A stretch of DNA of 64,000 nt from Candidatus Thorarchaeota archaeon (GTDB lineage Archaea; Asgardarchaeota; Thorarchaeia; Thorarchaeales; Thorarchaeaceae), in contig JAEOUN010000092.1 in the NCBI GenBank assembly GCA_016839245.1, positions 1 through 64,000 of the forward strand, given 5' to 3'. Position 1 is the first letter of the stretch. Each line of letters opens with the position of its first letter. Positions 1 through 7,936 of this stretch are shown piece after piece. The notes beneath the pieces are model-generated. The model searched no databases. It had not been told where the DNA came from and worked only from the letters and a program-made list of their open reading frames with translations. The translations under genes were made by a program, and so were the position numbers.

Positions 1-258
1 ATGTTTGGAATGGACCATGAATCACAAATGCTCTTTATTGGCGACGGTGTGTATGGTCTGATGAAAGATCAAGATATGGCACCGATCCGAATGTTCAAAT
101 CGACTTTCGAAAGTTTTGATGGTCGCATCTTGGTTAGCAAGAAATCTTTGGATATGCGACATATCGATACAAGTGAAATTTTCGATGATGTAGAAGTTCT
201 AAATGAAGAGGAAATTGCTAAAGTCTTTGTCAATAATGAAGTTATCATAACATTTTGA
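1..258 (+). CDS. DsrF/TusC-like sulfur relay protein, 5' end outside window
   Basis: This is the C-terminal part of a DsrE-superfamily protein of the DsrF/TusC type. The segment LFIGDGVYGL and the terminal VIITF are characteristic of that family, whose members pass persulfide sulfur between carrier proteins in the cytoplasm. Family members normally have about 25-30 residues before the GDGVY motif, but only about ten are present here, so the gene starts upstream of the window and the ATG at base 1 is probably internal. The next gene is a DsrH/TusB-like partner 13 nt downstream, which supports a DsrEFH or TusBCD-type operon. The sulfur recipient (tRNA thiolation or another pathway) cannot be read from this fragment. 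Confidence 0.75.
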   Translation: MFGMDHESQMLFIGDGVYGLMKDQDMAPIRMFKSTFESFDGRILVSKKSLDMRHIDTSEIFDDVEVLNEEEIAKVFVNNEVIITF

Positions 259-271
259 GGAGGTAAAATGA

Positions 272-571
272 ATGAAATACTTGATTTGGTTATCAAATGA
301 TTGTACAAGTGTTAAAGAAATTGTTACGGGCTTGAAGAGCCAGGACATTGATGTTGAGCTTCTACTCCTCCAAGATGGTGTCTTTTTGGCAGACAATGGA
401 TGTCCTGAATCCTTTGAACTAAAAGAATTAGGTCTGAAGGTTCATGCTGTGAAGAAACACGTCGAAGAACGAGGAATTTCAAATCGATTGGCAGTTAATG
501 TCAATCTTGTTGATTACTCCGAAATTATTGACTTGGTCATGGAAAAGTGTGATAAGATAATTTCCTTGTAA
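272..571 (+). CDS. DsrH/TusB-like sulfur relay protein
   Basis: A 99-residue protein of the DsrH/TusB type. It has the typical start MKYLIWLS, the central LLLLQDGVFLA segment and a C-terminal NLVDYSEIIDLVMEKCDKIISL-like end. In this family the third small subunit of the DsrEFH/TusBCD heterohexamer helps transfer persulfide sulfur. The start has a strong SD (GAGGAGGT, 257-264) about 7 nt upstream. An ATG at 268 is out of frame and ignored. The gene follows the DsrF-like gene directly and ends the operon, since a hairpin and a convergent gene follow. Confidence 0.75.
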   Translation: MKYLIWLSNDCTSVKEIVTGLKSQDIDVELLLLQDGVFLADNGCPESFELKELGLKVHAVKKHVEERGISNRLAVNVNLVDYSEIIDLVMEKCDKIISL

Positions 572-583
572 AAATAGTTAATG

Positions 584-611
584 TCATCCCTGCGTGTTAC
601 TTCAGGGATGA
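584..611. terminator. Hairpin between convergent genes
   Basis: TCATCCCTG (584-592) pairs with CAGGGATGA (603-611) around a 10-nt loop, giving a 9-bp stem between the sulfur-relay operon and the minus-strand gene ending at 635. There is no clear T-run, so it could be an RNA 3'-end structure for either strand rather than a classical terminator. Confidence 0.45.
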
Positions 612-634
612 TTAATCATATACCTGATAGGTGT

Positions 635-1096
635 TTATGATTTCTTACCTGGAATAATGAGAACTTGTCCAAGAAGATCACCGCTTAGCACTGCTGCTCT
701 GATTCTCGAATGGAACATCGACATATTGGCTTCACGCTTTTCCGAATATAATTTCATCTCTTTGCTCCCAATACATGCAAGATCTCCCATACCATTAGCA
801 CCATAAAATGATTGAAGAACAATGGCATAAGGTGGAACAACTATTGGCTTTATCGGAACAAGATTGGTTTCTCCAGCTTCGAAGTTTACCTTATCTGCAG
901 CAACGACTGGTACTAATCTTACTTTTGACCAGTCAAATGCAATCTCTGTTTCATGAAGGCCTTCTACCGATGTTCTCATTCTGTCCATTCCAAGACTCGC
1001 AAGGTCCTGCCTACAGCTAATAACGTAGATTTTGTCAGACAATTGACATTCACCCTTAGAATACGATTTTATATTGAATACTGATTTGTATTGCAA
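635..1096 (-). CDS. Hypothetical protein, possibly DUF22-like
   Basis: A 153-residue soluble protein that I do not recognise with certainty. The middle part, with VRLVPVVAADK, an alternating beta-rich stretch and VPPYAIVLQS, resembles small archaeal proteins of unknown function such as DUF22, but this is only an impression. There is no signal peptide or membrane segment. The start is uncertain because internal Met codons exist near residues 37 and 40. It is convergent with the sulfur-relay operon and divergent, by 23 nt, from a surface-protein remnant. Confidence 0.5.
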   Translation of the reverse strand: MQYKSVFNIKSYSKGECQLSDKIYVISCRQDLASLGMDRMRTSVEGLHETEIAFDWSKVRLVPVVAADKVNFEAGETNLVPIKPIVVPPYAIVLQSFYGANGMGDLACIGSKEMKLYSEKREANMSMFHSRIRAAVLSGDLLGQVLIIPGKKS

Positions 1097-1119
1097 TAAC
1101 CGCTTAAGTAGTCACCGAA

Positions 1120-1446
1120 TTGACTCATTCGATTTATGATTTGCATTATTGTGCCAACAACTGTACGGATTGGACTACCCTTGCAACAGATCTAACAAAT
1201 ACTGAATATGATTGGAATACAACTCTATACGACGATGGGAATAGCTATTTGATTCGAGTTACAGTTTCAGATGGAAGTCTTACTGGTACTGATATGTTAG
1301 ATGACGTATTCTCATTAGGTAACTATGAGGAAACATCGCATGGCTTTCCTGTTGATCCAGCACTGCTATTGTTGATTGGAGGAGTTGTCTTAGTCGTTTT
1401 AGTCATCATTGTTGTAATTTCAAAACGTGGTAGCGGCAAGAAATAA
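1120..1446 (+). pseudogene. C-terminal remnant of a tail-anchored surface protein
   Basis: The reading frame encodes the end of an extracellular fibronectin/Ig-like module (DWTTLATDLTNTEYDWNTTL, then SYLIRVTVSDG), a short linker, a hydrophobic anchor near residues 82-101 and a basic tail KRGSGKK. This is the usual C-terminus of large archaeal surface proteases or adhesins. There is no signal peptide, no SD and no room upstream, because the minus-strand gene begins 24 nt away. The likely history is deletion of most of a large surface-protein gene. A short expressed protein is possible but would lack export signals. Confidence 0.55.
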
Positions 1447-1817
1447 TCTAGAATAAAGGGCTTGAGTACTGCAAGCCTCTCATTCTTTTTTTCATTTCAT
1501 CCGTGTAGGAGTGGTACTAGTCTTAATCGGTCGATTAATGAATTATAATGCCTTATTTTGCAACACGTAACTTTATTTCATTTTATTACTGGATATTGAA
1601 GGCGATGCAGCCTATTCATGAAGCGAAGAATGTCAAATTTCAACACAGGACATCTAGTATCAATTGTTCTGGAAAGGAAAGGGAAAGAAGAATTTTCAAG
1701 AGCCTTTTATTTTGACTTTTATTCCTATCTTTGTTCTGAATTGAATATTACTCAACTTTCTGAGTGCATTTTAAACCAATATTTTATCGCTTCTATATCA
1801 TGCCAGGAGGTGAGTTA
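1447..1817. other. Intergenic stretch with a doubtful small frame
   Basis: No confident gene lies here. A 66-codon plus-strand frame from 1618 to 1818 ends with a TAA that overlaps the ATG of the next microprotein (TAATG), as translationally coupled genes do. Its composition is unremarkable and its SD is weak, so it may simply be the leader of the microprotein mRNA. An AT-rich stretch near 1565-1590 could hold the promoter. Confidence 0.4.
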
Positions 1818-1964
1818 ATGGGTAGGCATAATCACTCAAGTGAGCATGATCATAGGAGAAATCGAGGTTCTAAAAAACATTCGAAATATTCCGGAAGGAA
1901 CTCTCAGATAGATCGATTAAGGGCTCTTTCTGATCCACAGGGTCTAGGTTGGTCCGGCGCATAG
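1818..1964 (+). CDS. His-rich basic microprotein
   Basis: A 48-residue protein beginning MGRHNHSSEHDHRR and ending DPQGLGWSGA. Support for expression is a near-perfect SD, GGAGGTGA at 1806-1813, four nt before the ATG, and a hairpin terminator with a T-run 26 nt after the stop. The N-terminal third holds four His residues interleaved with acidic residues (HNHSSEHDH), followed by an Arg/Lys/Ser-rich middle. Metal or nucleic-acid binding is conceivable, but I recognise no family. The ATG overlaps the stop of a doubtful upstream frame. Confidence 0.6.
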   Translation: MGRHNHSSEHDHRRNRGSKKHSKYSGRNSQIDRLRALSDPQGLGWSGA

Positions 1965-1989
1965 AGATGCGTTTCACCTAATTATATAC

Positions 1990-2028
1990 AGGGATGTTCA
2001 GCCTCGAATGCGTCTGACATCCCTTTTT
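1990..2028 (+). terminator. Hairpin terminator with T-run
   Basis: GGGATGT-T-CAG (1991-2001) pairs with CTGACATCCC (2014-2023) with one bulged T, followed by five T residues. It lies just downstream of the His-rich microprotein and before the convergent radical SAM gene. Confidence 0.7.
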
Positions 2029-2035
2029 GTTTCTT

Positions 2036-2926
2036 TTAGAGACCTCGTAAATAACCAGGTCGCAGTCTATCATAATCTTGATTTGTAATCGTATACTCAA
2101 GAATACTTAGTAGCTCTTTCTTATCCTGATTCAATGTGCCACGGATGGGTAGATAATTCGATGCATGATTTGTTCTGAATACGCAACTTGTCAATTCAAG
2201 ATGAGTTATGAGAATCTTTAGTTCATTTAGAATTTCCATCGGCTTCATTGGGATGAAAGTTTTATTGATTACCATTTGATGAATTTGAGTGCCAGATGGC
2301 GTCATTAGAGTCAATGCACCAATATATTCTGGATCAATCTCATTTAGAACCTGAGCTGTTGCTAACGCATGACGTTCTGAGTTCTCTATTCCGCCAAGAC
2401 CAAGAATGATAGTTAGTGAAAGTGGGATTCCAGCTTTTCTTATCTTCTTACAGGCTTTGATGTTCTCACTTGAATCAACGCCCTTTCGTGCCCACCTAAG
2501 TAAATCATCATCCCCAGTTTCGAGACCAAGGTAAATTATCCCAAGACCTTTCTCTTTCAGAACATGCAGATCATCAACAGTCTTGTCACTCACATCTCTT
2601 GCATATCCATAGACACCGATGCGCTCCAAGTTTGGCAATTCTTGATTTAGTGTTTCTAATACTCCCAGTAATTCTTTGGTTTGTATGGCGAGAGCATTTC
2701 CGTCAGCCAAGAAGACTCTCCTTACTTTCTTCTTATAATCATCTGGCAAAGATGCTAGATCTGATTTTATCCCTGCGACTCCCCGAACTCGATATTTTTT
2801 CTGTTTATAGGAGACACAGAATATACAAGCATTATGAGAACAGCCTACTGTTGCCTGTAGGATTAGGCTTTTTGCTTCACTTGGAGGTCTCCAAATACTT
2901 CCTTCGTAATGAAACATAAGAGTCAC
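2036..2926 (-). CDS. Radical SAM protein, Elp3/HemN-like
   Basis: A 296-residue radical SAM enzyme. The [4Fe-4S] cluster motif is Cys29-x4-Cys34-x2-Cys37 in TVGCSHNACIFC, an expanded spacing seen in Elp3/MiaB/HemN-like branches. Later segments include FLADGNAL, the ARD-containing TIM-barrel stretch, YLGLETGDDDLL and ILGLGG, which are conserved in this group. The likely start is the ATG at 2917 (MFHYEGSIWRPPSEA) rather than 2926. The substrate is unknown; family members include heme-related and anaerobic enzymes, and no neighbour gives a hint. Confidence 0.75.
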   Translation of the reverse strand: MTLMFHYEGSIWRPPSEAKSLILQATVGCSHNACIFCVSYKQKKYRVRGVAGIKSDLASLPDDYKKKVRRVFLADGNALAIQTKELLGVLETLNQELPNLERIGVYGYARDVSDKTVDDLHVLKEKGLGIIYLGLETGDDDLLRWARKGVDSSENIKACKKIRKAGIPLSLTIILGLGGIENSERHALATAQVLNEIDPEYIGALTLMTPSGTQIHQMVINKTFIPMKPMEILNELKILITHLELTSCVFRTNHASNYLPIRGTLNQDKKELLSILEYTITNQDYDRLRPGYLRGL

Positions 2927-3183
2927 ATCAAGCTAGTTGTTTTTAGAATCATCTATATAAGTATGAAAAAAGAATTCGATACTTGGATGAGTAGGTCTAT
3001 AAAGATTCTATATCTCAAAATGACCTATTACTCTAAATCGTTAAGATGTTTCGCATATTTATTAATTTCAAAGAAAACGTTTCTCAACATTTGGAAGATT
3101 AATAAACTCTCAGGATTATTTGTATTTGAAGGTGTAAGATCTATCAACTTTCTATGTGCATCATGGTAGGTGGCTCTGTTTTA

Positions 3184-3909
3184 ATGGATATGATATCTCT
3201 TCTTCATAATATAGCATTCATAATTCCTTTTTTATTGGACAAAACCTATACAGTTCTACAAGCTCAGACAAATCCTTGGGAACAGCTATTTGAATTTCTA
3301 AGTCCTCTTCTTGACCCATTGTTTGACCTATGGGAGAATTATGCACTTAGAGTTTCTATCCTATCCACGATCATATGGTCATCACTTGTTATCTGTGGTC
3401 TTGTATTTGTAGTCTTTGAGGGACCTTCAATTATGTCCTTGCTCATGGGAACCTCGCAAAAGAAGACTGGAGGGCATACAAAGCCTCGGCGGGAAGGGAT
3501 GCGTTCTGAGAGAAAATCAGATACCTCTCAAAGAATGACACGAAGAATTGAGGAGAAAGAACAACAAAAGAAACAAGCTTCTACTGAAGAAACTGGAGTA
3601 AAGGTGATATCAAAAATCACGAAACACTATGATAAAATGATCCTTAGAGTATCAATAACAAACGGCAGTGATTCCAAAATTGATATGGTAGTTGTTGACT
3701 TAGATTTACCTCCTGGAGTTGAAACGGATATTGGCTCATTTAGAATGCAACGTATTGGCTCAATCGATTCAGGACAGACGGAAACTGCAGAATTTGCTTT
3801 GAAATCAATGGGCGGCGATCCAACAGCAATTAGCGGACAGGTTGAATTTCTTGGTGCATCATATGAGGCATCAAAGGTGTCCATAGCTAAACCGATCATG
3901 GAGGATTGA
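3184..3909 (+). CDS. Membrane protein with C-terminal Ig-like domain
   Basis: Two N-terminal hydrophobic stretches (LLHNIAFIIPFLL and ILSTIIWSSLVICGLVFVVF) are followed by a charged Lys/Arg/Glu-rich linker and a beta-rich domain. That domain contains LRVSITNGSDSKI, LPPGVETDIGSF and a DSGQTETAEFAL-like stretch, as in CARDB-like or coatomer-appendage-like Ig folds. The frame is open from 3154 but I prefer the ATG at 3184 (MDMISLLHN), preceded by GGTGG. The next gene, an ICMT-like methyltransferase, starts 8 nt after the stop, so the two are probably co-transcribed. Function is unknown; the Ig domain may mediate protein contacts on the cytoplasmic side. Confidence 0.6.
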   Translation: MDMISLLHNIAFIIPFLLDKTYTVLQAQTNPWEQLFEFLSPLLDPLFDLWENYALRVSILSTIIWSSLVICGLVFVVFEGPSIMSLLMGTSQKKTGGHTKPRREGMRSERKSDTSQRMTRRIEEKEQQKKQASTEETGVKVISKITKHYDKMILRVSITNGSDSKIDMVVVDLDLPPGVETDIGSFRMQRIGSIDSGQTETAEFALKSMGGDPTAISGQVEFLGASYEASKVSIAKPIMED

Positions 3910-3916
3910 TTCTAAA

Positions 3917-4432
3917 TTGAGTGAAGATAATGAATCTGAAATGCAGGAGAATAACTATTGGCCAATGATTATTGCTTTCATTAATTTTTGTGCATTACTT
4001 ATTCTTACTATGAATTACATGAATCCAGATGCTCATCTTTGGGATTTCATCTTTGCGTTTGTTGGTGTTTACTTTTCGGTCAAATTTGTCAACACCATGC
4101 GTGAGGCTCATGAATTTCCTGAAACAAGAGTGATTCCTCAAGATAGAGAATCATTTCCCAAAGAAGGCATCTATGCACGTATTCGTCATCCTGTGGGCGC
4201 CGCTGCAATTTACATGAATTTTGCATATGTTTGCTTTATCAGGAGTTTTGCACTAGTCCCGATTGTCCCGATTTTTGTTGCTCTCTGGTACATCTACGCA
4301 ATTTATGAAGAGAAGATAATGATAGGTATTTTCGGTGATGAATATCGAGAATACATGAAAACTACTGGTATGTTCCGAGGCGGAGGAACAGATCTTCAAA
4401 GACATACCTCATCTGGATATGGAATGTATTAA
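3917..4432 (+). CDS. ICMT/PEMT-family membrane methyltransferase
   Basis: A 171-residue integral membrane protein starting at TTG 3917. It has about four membrane segments. The C-terminal half shows the family signature: ARIRHPVGAA near residue 90, then a hydrophobic stretch, then YEEKIMIGIFGDEYREYMK. This RHP...EE...FGxeYxxY pattern binds S-adenosylmethionine in isoprenylcysteine carboxyl methyltransferase (ICMT), phospholipid N-methyltransferase and NnrU-like enzymes. The substrate cannot be told. The GTPases in this window lack a C-terminal Cys, so they are unlikely substrates. Confidence 0.75.
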   Translation: MSEDNESEMQENNYWPMIIAFINFCALLILTMNYMNPDAHLWDFIFAFVGVYFSVKFVNTMREAHEFPETRVIPQDRESFPKEGIYARIRHPVGAAAIYMNFAYVCFIRSFALVPIVPIFVALWYIYAIYEEKIMIGIFGDEYREYMKTTGMFRGGGTDLQRHTSSGYGMY

Positions 4433-4439
4433 ACTACTA

Positions 4440-4477
4440 AACCTTGAGCTTTCCCTGGGATTGAGCTCAAGGTTTTT
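4440..4477 (+). terminator. Strong hairpin terminator
   Basis: AACCTTGAGCT (4440-4450) pairs perfectly with AGCTCAAGGTT (4464-4474) and is followed by T residues. It ends the membrane protein-methyltransferase unit and lies just before the convergent carboxypeptidase gene. Confidence 0.75.
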
Positions 4478-4484
4478 CGCAATG

Positions 4485-6008
4485 TTAGAATCCAAATAGA
4501 GTGGAGTATTTTTTCTCCAAGTAGTCAAGATATGGCTTAGCAGTTGTCTTTTTGCCTGTAATTTTCTCAACTAGCTCTCCCGGATCATAAAGACTTGACA
4601 TTTTGTGAACATTTTTAATCATCCACTCAATTGCAGGTTTTGGATTCCCCTTCTCTACTTGGTTAAGCCAATTAGGATCTTCTCTACATAATTTTTCAAG
4701 CCACATACCATCATAGACATTTCCCATAGCATAGCTCGGGAAGTATCCATAGTATCCACTTGCCCAGTGGGTGTCTTGCAAGACACCTTCTTGGTCATTA
4801 GGGACCTTGACTCCTAAGTATTCTTCATATCTCTCATTCCATACTTGGGGAAGTTCTGATACTGATATCTTATCGGAGAACAAATCTCTCTCAATCTCAT
4901 ATCGAATAATGATATGAAGTGAGTATGTTACTTCATCAGCTTCAATGCGAGTGAGTGAAGGCCTTACATTATTCACTGCTTTTGTGAAATTTTCAACATT
5001 GATACCTGAGTAGAGATTGTTTGTAAATTCATTCAATCGTGGTAAGTAGAATTTAATGAATTCTGGTGAACGTCCAATGTTATTTTCGATGAAGCGAGAT
5101 TGAGACTCGTGAATTCCATAGGATGCTGCTACACCCAGTGCTTGATATTTCCAATCCTGATTTAGATTCTGCTCATACAAGGCATGACCTGACTCATGTA
5201 ATATTGCATAGATAGCTGACACAACATTATCTTCATGGTAGTGAACAGTGATTCTAACATCATCATAATATCCCGTCGTAAATGGATGTTCAACCTCATC
5301 AATACGACCTCCGGCTTTGTCAGATACTGTATCATAACCTACAAGTGAAGCAAGATCGGTAGCAATCTTCCGTTGCATTTCAATTGGTACGGATTTACTT
5401 AAGAATGAAGTATTAATATCACTAGATGCTTCAGCACATTTCGTCGTTAGAGGAACCAACCTATTTCTCAATTCACCAAATATCTTTGAAACATCAACTG
5501 AGCGCATACCTCTCTCAAATTGATCCAACATTGCATCATAGAGGATTGGAATATCTCGAACCTCTGCAAGTATCGTAAAATATTGACGAGATAGATCCAC
5601 CATCTTTTCAAGTTCTGGCTGAAACATCTTCCAATCATTGGCGGCCTTAGCCTTTTTCCACGTTTCAACAGAGATGGCTTGTTGTTTTGCTATCTTTCCG
5701 ACTAATTCTTCAGGAACTTTCGTTTCAGCATCATATGTTCTCCGAGTAAGGTAAAGATTCCTTCTCTGTACTTCATTAAGAGAGTCACTATTTTTCTCTG
5801 CCGTGTCAAGTAATTTTCCTAATTCGGGATCTACAACCATTCGATGAAGTATCTGTTGTAGCAGTCCGAGTTGCTCACTTCTAAGTATTATTCCTCGAGG
5901 TGGCATATATGTTTCAAGATCCCATCCCATAATAGACCCCGCACTATTTAAAATAGCAATTTCCTTTGATTTTGCTAATAATTTTTCATAAGCTTCCATA
6001 GATATCAC
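4485..6008 (-). CDS. Carboxypeptidase Taq, M32 metallopeptidase
   Basis: A cytoplasmic zinc carboxypeptidase of family M32, with full family length (about 500 residues). The zinc and catalytic motif HESGH lies near residues 271-275, followed by ALYEQNL. Other family segments are visible: MGWDLETYMPPRG near the N-terminus, HPFTTG before the active site, ESQSRFIENNIGRS and YGYFPSYAMGN near the C-terminus. The enzyme removes C-terminal residues from peptides. The frame opens at GTG 6008, but the ATG at 5999 (MEAYEKLLAK) with GGTGA just upstream is the likelier start. It fits a peptide-degrading set with the S9 and M3 peptidases nearby. Confidence 0.92.
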   Translation of the reverse strand: MISMEAYEKLLAKSKEIAILNSAGSIMGWDLETYMPPRGIILRSEQLGLLQQILHRMVVDPELGKLLDTAEKNSDSLNEVQRRNLYLTRRTYDAETKVPEELVGKIAKQQAISVETWKKAKAANDWKMFQPELEKMVDLSRQYFTILAEVRDIPILYDAMLDQFERGMRSVDVSKIFGELRNRLVPLTTKCAEASSDINTSFLSKSVPIEMQRKIATDLASLVGYDTVSDKAGGRIDEVEHPFTTGYYDDVRITVHYHEDNVVSAIYAILHESGHALYEQNLNQDWKYQALGVAASYGIHESQSRFIENNIGRSPEFIKFYLPRLNEFTNNLYSGINVENFTKAVNNVRPSLTRIEADEVTYSLHIIIRYEIERDLFSDKISVSELPQVWNERYEEYLGVKVPNDQEGVLQDTHWASGYYGYFPSYAMGNVYDGMWLEKLCREDPNWLNQVEKGNPKPAIEWMIKNVHKMSSLYDPGELVEKITGKKTTAKPYLDYLEKKYSTLFGF

Positions 6009-6037
6009 CAGAACACTTTCTCAGAGAATTATGTTGG

Positions 6038-6973
6038 TTATGATTCTTCCGTCTCACGTTTTTGTTTGGTTGATTTTTCATGCATTGGAAAATTGATTAT
6101 TGTGATACCTATTACAACAAGAACTAAGCCTACAAGAAAAGTCCAATATATTGGATCTTCAGGCATGAAAATAGCGGAGAATAAAGTGCCAAAGACTGGA
6201 ACAAAGTTGATGAATCCACCTGCACGAGTTGCACCCAGTTCTTTTATGCTAATAAAATAAAATAAGAATCCAATAACAGTGACAAACACCCCGAGATAGA
6301 TTGCATTCATCCAAAAGAACGGATCAACTAAGGCTGGAAGAGTCCAAATTTGTTCATACAAAGCTCCAAATCCGAATAGTATAGTACCTATTATTGCACC
6401 TCCAGTATTCACTTCAAGAGGTGTCATTGTCTTCATTGCTTCTTTTCCTATAGATGAGTAAATTCCCCACATTATTACTGCACAGAGTATTATCAGATTA
6501 CCAATGAGATACTGTAGCTGAAAATCAATAAGTGCCTGAATTCCTACTACAAACACAACGCCTGCAAATGATAACACAAAACCTGAATACTGCCACCTTC
6601 TACTCAGCCGTTCTTTATGTATAATATGAGCAACAATACTTACTGTAGCCGGATTAAATCCTGCAATGATTGAACCTTGAGCAGCAGTAGTGAATCGTAT
6701 GCCTATTAGGAAGAATGCACCATATCCAAACATTCCTGTCAATCCAACAAGAAAGAGCAGCTTGAGATTTTGTCTTTTGAAAAAATGTCGAGACTCAGGT
6801 TTGGTCGCCAGTAATAGAATTAGAAAAAAGACACTTGCAATGAAGAATCTAAAAAAACCAATGGTCATGGAAGGTGCATGTGCAACTGTCAGTTTTGCTG
6901 AAACCCAGCTTCCGCCCCAGAATGCCATAGCAATAATCAGCATTACATAGTACTTGACTGGGTTTGATTGCAT
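6038..6973 (-). CDS. EamA/DMT-family transporter
   Basis: A 311-residue drug/metabolite transporter with ten predicted membrane helices in two EamA repeats. Visible family features include FWGGSWVSAKL in helix 1 and PVFGTLFSAIFMPE near the end. Such proteins export amino acids, nucleosides or metabolites; the substrate is unknown. I place the start at ATG 6973 (MQSNPVKYY) because a strong SD, AAGGAGAT, lies just before it. The frame itself extends to 7084 without a further SD. A second EamA gene is at 44721-45656. Confidence 0.85.
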   Translation of the reverse strand: MQSNPVKYYVMLIIAMAFWGGSWVSAKLTVAHAPSMTIGFFRFFIASVFFLILLLATKPESRHFFKRQNLKLLFLVGLTGMFGYGAFFLIGIRFTTAAQGSIIAGFNPATVSIVAHIIHKERLSRRWQYSGFVLSFAGVVFVVGIQALIDFQLQYLIGNLIILCAVIMWGIYSSIGKEAMKTMTPLEVNTGGAIIGTILFGFGALYEQIWTLPALVDPFFWMNAIYLGVFVTVIGFLFYFISIKELGATRAGGFINFVPVFGTLFSAIFMPEDPIYWTFLVGLVLVVIGITIINFPMHEKSTKQKRETEES

Positions 6974-7118
6974 CAATATATCTCCTTTGTAAGTACCTCG
7001 GTGCATGAATACTCTGATATAAACCGATTCAATAGTGTAGTTCTTGACGCTTTCACACCAAAGAATTTTTATGCGGTAGTGCAAGCAATAGGCACAATCG
7101 TATAGGTGGAATAATTCT

Positions 7119-7565
7119 ATGCTTAGTGATGATGAGCTCGAAGAGATTCGCAGAAGAAAAATGCAGCTTCTTATAGAACGTGCACAACAACCAAAAGTTG
7201 CAGAACCAATGGCAAATGGTCAAGTAAAAATTCTTTTCGATCACAACTTCTGGCAGACCATTCAAAAAACAAAGAATGCTTTTGTCGATTTCTATGGCGA
7301 ATGGTGTAATCCTTGCAAAGCCCTCGCTCCGATTTTTACCGAGTTGGCAAAGGATTACGTTGGCAAAGTGTATTTTGCTAAAATTGATATTGACAGAAAC
7401 AGACAGACAGTCGGTCAGTTTGGAGTTCAGTCAGTTCCGATGGTAATTGTATTCAAAGATGGAAAGCCAGTAGGCAATATCCCAGGTCTTCGTGGATACG
7501 CTGATTATGATATGGTAATATCTCAGCTTCTTGGTAATTCCCAAAATGAGAGTAGCTATGTATAA
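7119..7565 (+). CDS. Thioredoxin with PDCD5-like N-terminal helix
   Basis: A 148-residue thioredoxin-fold protein. The active site is Cys63-Asn-Pro-Cys66 in FYGEWCNPCK, and the cis-Pro loop is seen in GVQSVPMVIVF. The CNPC dipeptide differs from the usual CGPC. Before the fold is an extra charged helix, DDELEEIRRRKMQLL, which closely resembles the start of archaeal PDCD5-like DNA-binding proteins. Similar N-terminal helices occur on some other archaeal thioredoxins. The protein probably reduces disulfides or acts as a redox partner in the cytoplasm. Confidence 0.85.
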   Translation: MLSDDELEEIRRRKMQLLIERAQQPKVAEPMANGQVKILFDHNFWQTIQKTKNAFVDFYGEWCNPCKALAPIFTELAKDYVGKVYFAKIDIDRNRQTVGQFGVQSVPMVIVFKDGKPVGNIPGLRGYADYDMVISQLLGNSQNESSYV

Positions 7566-7936
7566 GGAAAAATGAATCGATCCGGAATTGGGAACTTCAG
7601 GAACTTCCGACTCCTCAGAAAAGCCGGATTTTCGCACTGAATACGAGAAAGCTAAGTGGATTGTGAATATCAATGCAAGTTCTGAATGAACCTTTTTCCG
7701 GATCTGGTTAGACCTTCCTAACCATGAGCTACTACATTCATCATTATAATAAAAGGAATCGTTTCGTAGCAAATATATCGATTTTTCGACAGGTTATTAC
7801 TAATATTCCAAATCTTCACTTATCAAGAATTGGCGTTATTGCCTTGTTTCGTTTTAGAGCTGAATCATTCTGACTTATTAAAAAGAATCGAGATTGAAAC
7901 AGTAATACATTCATCATGAACATACAATTGACAGGA
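7566..7936. other. Intergenic stretch without confident gene
   Basis: Tail-to-tail spacer between thioredoxin and the isoaspartyl peptidase. It holds a short hairpin, GGTTAG (7706-7711) with CTAACC (7718-7723), and a direct repeat of GGAACTTC near 7590-7608. A 22-codon frame from 7572 has only a weak SD. I see no RNA gene. Confidence 0.4.

Noticed and set aside
7572..7640. 22-codon frame after the thioredoxin gene with GGA near its ATG
   Set aside because: SD is only AAGGA with short spacing, there is no terminator, and the length is within chance expectation.
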